This document shows, piece after piece, positions 61,125 to 64,000 of a stretch of DNA of 64,000 nucleotides. Position numbers and translations under genes: made by a program. The notes beneath the pieces are model-generated. The model did no database searches, had not been told where the DNA came from, and worked only from the letters and a program-made list of their open reading frames with translations. Position 1 is the stretch's first letter, and each line of letters opens with the position of its first letter. Source of the stretch: Hyalella azteca (Eukaryota; Arthropoda; Malacostraca; Amphipoda; Hyalellidae); assembly GCF_000764305.2 (NCBI RefSeq), contig NW_025935765.1, positions 434,001 to 498,000 on the forward strand, in the 5' to 3' direction.

Positions 61125-62524
61125 CTTACGATTGACACACATTATTTTATAATTTGCAAACTTCAAGCAAAAAGTTTATATAAAACAATGTGACTTTTGT
61201 TTTAAATTTCACACGAGTTAAAAACTTGTCCTACAATCGGACAACAAGAAATTATTTTCTCGAAATCAACAAACGGTGCCAAAAATTAGACAACCATCGA
61301 CCTTAAAGTGGAAGAACAATTGACGAAAACTTATTGTAATGGAGTTTAATTAAAGTGACATCTTATTGATGATAAATCGTAAATAAGAGTCTCATTATAA
61401 AGACTAAATGACAGTACGGACCATACGAGAGACGAGTCACACTACTGTCATTTTTGCAATGAATTGAATAGCAGCGTAGCGAGAGAGTGCAGTTGATCTC
61501 TTGGAGCTGTGCTCACGTCAATCTCAATCTGTGTGAATTAAGCCTGGGATGAGGCAAGCGTCGAAGGCAATCCTACTTTAAGTTCTCTCAAAAGATCTCA
61601 CGAACTCGAGTGTGCTTAGTATTTGAAGTGATCAACTAAAGAGTTTGTCATCGAAGCAGTCAGTATGGACCATATGGTTATAGCATTCTAGATGAACTAT
61701 TTCTGTAGAACTACGAGATAAAATTTGTCTTAAAAATATACAATTGAAAAGGCATCGAATTTGAATATTTTAGAGGAATTAATGTTGTATTGTCGCTAGC
61801 TTGCATTACTAATTTTTCATCAATCGCCTTAATTTTCCTAAAAAGCCCGATAATGACGATTAACAGTTATTCATTTTTGAACAATAATTAATTCCAATAT
61901 AATCATAATTATACGTGTAATTTTAATTACAGTAAGAATACTATGTTTTAGATTCGTGGTCTTGAAAAAAGCCTAATGTTATTTATTTAATTGATTTTAA
62001 TATAATACCATTTTAATCTAACGAAACAATATCTAAGTTTACCTTAACTGATGCCAGTTGCGTGGAAGGTTACGTTATTATTAGCGAACAAACGTAGAAA
62101 AATTGTTCGGAATCCAAATAATGAACTATGCAATATTAATTAGAAACACAAATCTGATCCATTATTTTAAATTTCATGAGGCACAAAGGGCGACCAAATT
62201 AGAAAATTTAATTCATCTTACATGTATACACGTTGACAATAAAGCATATTATAAGTATAATTTTGATTGTTAATATATATGCTAATATTTGTTCAATTAG
62301 AGACGGAATTTAAAAGAAAACTTGATGCCCACGTCTGAGATGCGAGAATTAGAGAGTAATAAAGAGCTCGGCAACACAGAGGTTTTGCTTTCTCGAGCGA
62401 TCCTCACAAGAGCTCCGAATAATGAGATTTATTTTCAGTCTATTATAGGCTGAGACTCGCTGCTTCTGCTCGGCATGGAACAGTGCGAGGCTACCTAACG
62501 AACGGACCGAATAATTCGTAAGAC
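61125..62524. other. Non-coding stretch between repeat copies
   Basis: A small hairpin TTGTCC/GGACAA lies near 61228-61246. Nothing else was recognised. Confidence 0.5.
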
Positions 62525-62634
62525 CCGGGAAAAAATTGAAAAGTGTATATTTCAAAATTAAATTTCGAGTTTCTTAATCCATTCAAAACATTTCTAAAAT
62601 TCTAGTAGGAAAGTTTACCAGTTTTTTTAATTAA
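62525..62634. repeat. Diverged dispersed repeat, copy 2 (truncated)
   Basis: It starts CGGGAAAAAATTGAAAAGTG and carries the AATTAAATTTCG, TTAATCCATTCAAAAC and TTCTAGTAGGAAAGTTTACC blocks. It stops after AGTTTTTTTAATTAA, where the next copy begins, so it lacks the right third. Confidence 0.76.
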
Positions 62635-62804
62635 CCCGAGAAAAAAAATTGAAAAGTGTACATTTCAAAATTAAATTTCGGATTTCTCGATCCATTCAAA
62701 ATACTTCTCAAAATTATAGTAGAAAAGTTTACCAGTTTTCTGAATTAAAGTCACTCGTCATTCACTGATTAAGACAAATTTTAGTCTAAGAATTGAATAA
62801 GGTA
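62635..62804. repeat. Diverged dispersed repeat, copy 3
   Basis: It begins CCGAGAAAAAAAATTGAAAA directly after copy 2, about 111 bases downstream of that copy's start. It contains all blocks through GAATTGAATAAGGTAAC. Copies 2 and 3 form a tandem pair; copy 1 lies 1.5 kb upstream. Confidence 0.78.
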
Positions 62805-64000
62805 ACCGCTTGCATCACGCACAAAGTTTGAAGACCTGTGAGCAATAATCTTTCCAACCAAGTCCTCATTACCTTGAATATTGAAAATGAGTTCCAAGTA
62901 TAGGAAATTTAAAAAATGTAATTGTGAATTTTTCAAAGATATTTTATAATTGTCAATTGATTGGTAACGTCACGTGAAATACATCGTGCGGTAGTCAAAC
63001 AAATAAGTAATAGACTGTACGGATTTATTTCGTAATTTGCTTTTAGCTTCATTTTAAATACAATGGAAGTGTTTTTTAAGAATTGATAACTTGAAAACAT
63101 AGATATTAAAATTTATTTCTCTTGTTTTAGTTCAGTGTTTTCATTTTATTTCGTGATTTAATTCGAATACGTTCACACCTGAAATCGACGCAAAAAATTC
63201 TTTTATCGTAAAAATGTTATTTATGAGACAGACGTTATGTAGGATACAGACAGCATTTTTTGGGGATTTTAAAGAGCAAGTTTACATCGTATATCTTTTA
63301 CGTGCTGTCAAATGAAGATGGCTCGTAAAAAGAAATATGTTTAAACGAAAGTTTCCTCAATAACTTAAAAACTTGTTACAAAATATAACGCTGCAGGCCC
63401 AGAACACACATAAGTCCTACACCAGAAAGTCCTAATTAATTACATGCGGATCTGCATGCGAAGACGCTCCAGAATATTTGTGCGAAATTTACGGAGCCTT
63501 TCTCCTCCACATTTGATTTTTTTATAAAAGACCAAACAAAAAAATTAGCAATAATGAGTGAGTTGAATCACGCAAGTAAATTGTTTATCATAAATTAATA
63601 TTTTATGTGATCTAATTGACCAATTACCAAAATCAAAATCATTCATATGAAATTTAATAACAAGGTCACAGAAAAAAATGCATTTCCGCTCTCAAATCTA
63701 AATACCAAACAACAATGAATATATTTTTTAATGTAAACCTTTAAGTGCAATACAAGTGTCTTGAATGAAAACTAATGGCTCGTTCTAATCAGTGCAATGA
63801 ATCAGAATTTGCAATATGCAAAAGATAATTTTAAATCGCATGTAAGTAAGGAAGAAAAATTCCCTGAACTAGGATAGAAGTAAATTCCACGACGAGCAAA
63901 TAGTAGAAGAGTAATCTCTTGCGAAGGACTCTTGTCCTTTGATCTAAAGGATATAACACTAGGGCGTTAGAGCGGCCAATTAGTCGCAAATGAGAAGCAA
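62805..64000. other. Right flank, no gene seen
   Basis: AT-rich DNA with no ORF of note and no recognised repeat. Confidence 0.55.

Overview
This window is AT-rich, gene-poor eukaryotic nuclear DNA, most likely from an insect. The main evidence is one well-supported gene near the left end (1377-4317, plus strand). It has a TATA box, a 12-base coding first exon, an intron with a GTGAGT donor and a large second exon encoding a Tweedle (DUF243) cuticular protein, a family known essentially from insects. The rest of the window is mostly intergenic or intronic DNA with short tandem arrays, dispersed repeats and a few isolated exon-like stretches. There are no operons, ribosome binding sites or dense long ORFs, so a bacterial reading is excluded.

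Layout. 1-1075 is featureless. 1081-1352 holds a GC-rich dyad and the TATA promoter of the Tweedle gene. 1377-4317 is the gene, interrupted by a 2-base frameshift inside its glycine-rich repeats. 4318-14790 is non-coding and carries two copies (7811, 9667) of a short dispersed element built around a (GGAC/AGAC)n core. 14794-15780 is a 1-kb cluster of three unrelated tandem arrays plus two hairpins. 19574-19902 and 24531-24927 are two more satellite-like arrays. 21261-21465 is a third copy of the element, on the minus strand, and 21783-21927 is a small palindromic MITE. 33031-33149 is a 30-bp x4 array. 34589-35070 is a nested structure: a tRNA-Ser-like sequence is split by an inverted-repeat element flanked by TTAA, which itself contains a second inverted-repeat element. 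39131 and 40565 are two further element copies. 47630-47830 looks like a tRNA-derived SINE. 60969-62804 holds three copies of a diverged repeat.

Possible pieces of other genes lie on the minus strand at 42905-43211 (Ala/Ser/Gln/His-rich internal exon with clean splice sites), 50734-50937 (membrane-segment terminal exon with acceptor, stop and AATAAA) and 56690-56898 (GC-rich terminal exon). Weaker candidates lie on the plus strand at 58553-58667 and 59629-59774. I could not assign any of these to a family. Several GC-richer, coding-like patches (23703, 27780, 44290, 51062) carry stops or are ambiguous in strand and may be gene or transposon relics.

The most interesting items are the dispersed element family, whose architecture matches Helentron-associated non-autonomous elements (subterminal inverted repeats, a GTCY microsatellite core and a 16-bp palindrome near one end), the nested insertion at 34.6-35.1 kb, the frameshift in the Tweedle repeat tract, and the tandem-array cluster at 14.8-15.8 kb. 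No autonomous transposon and no clearly new multi-gene system is visible.
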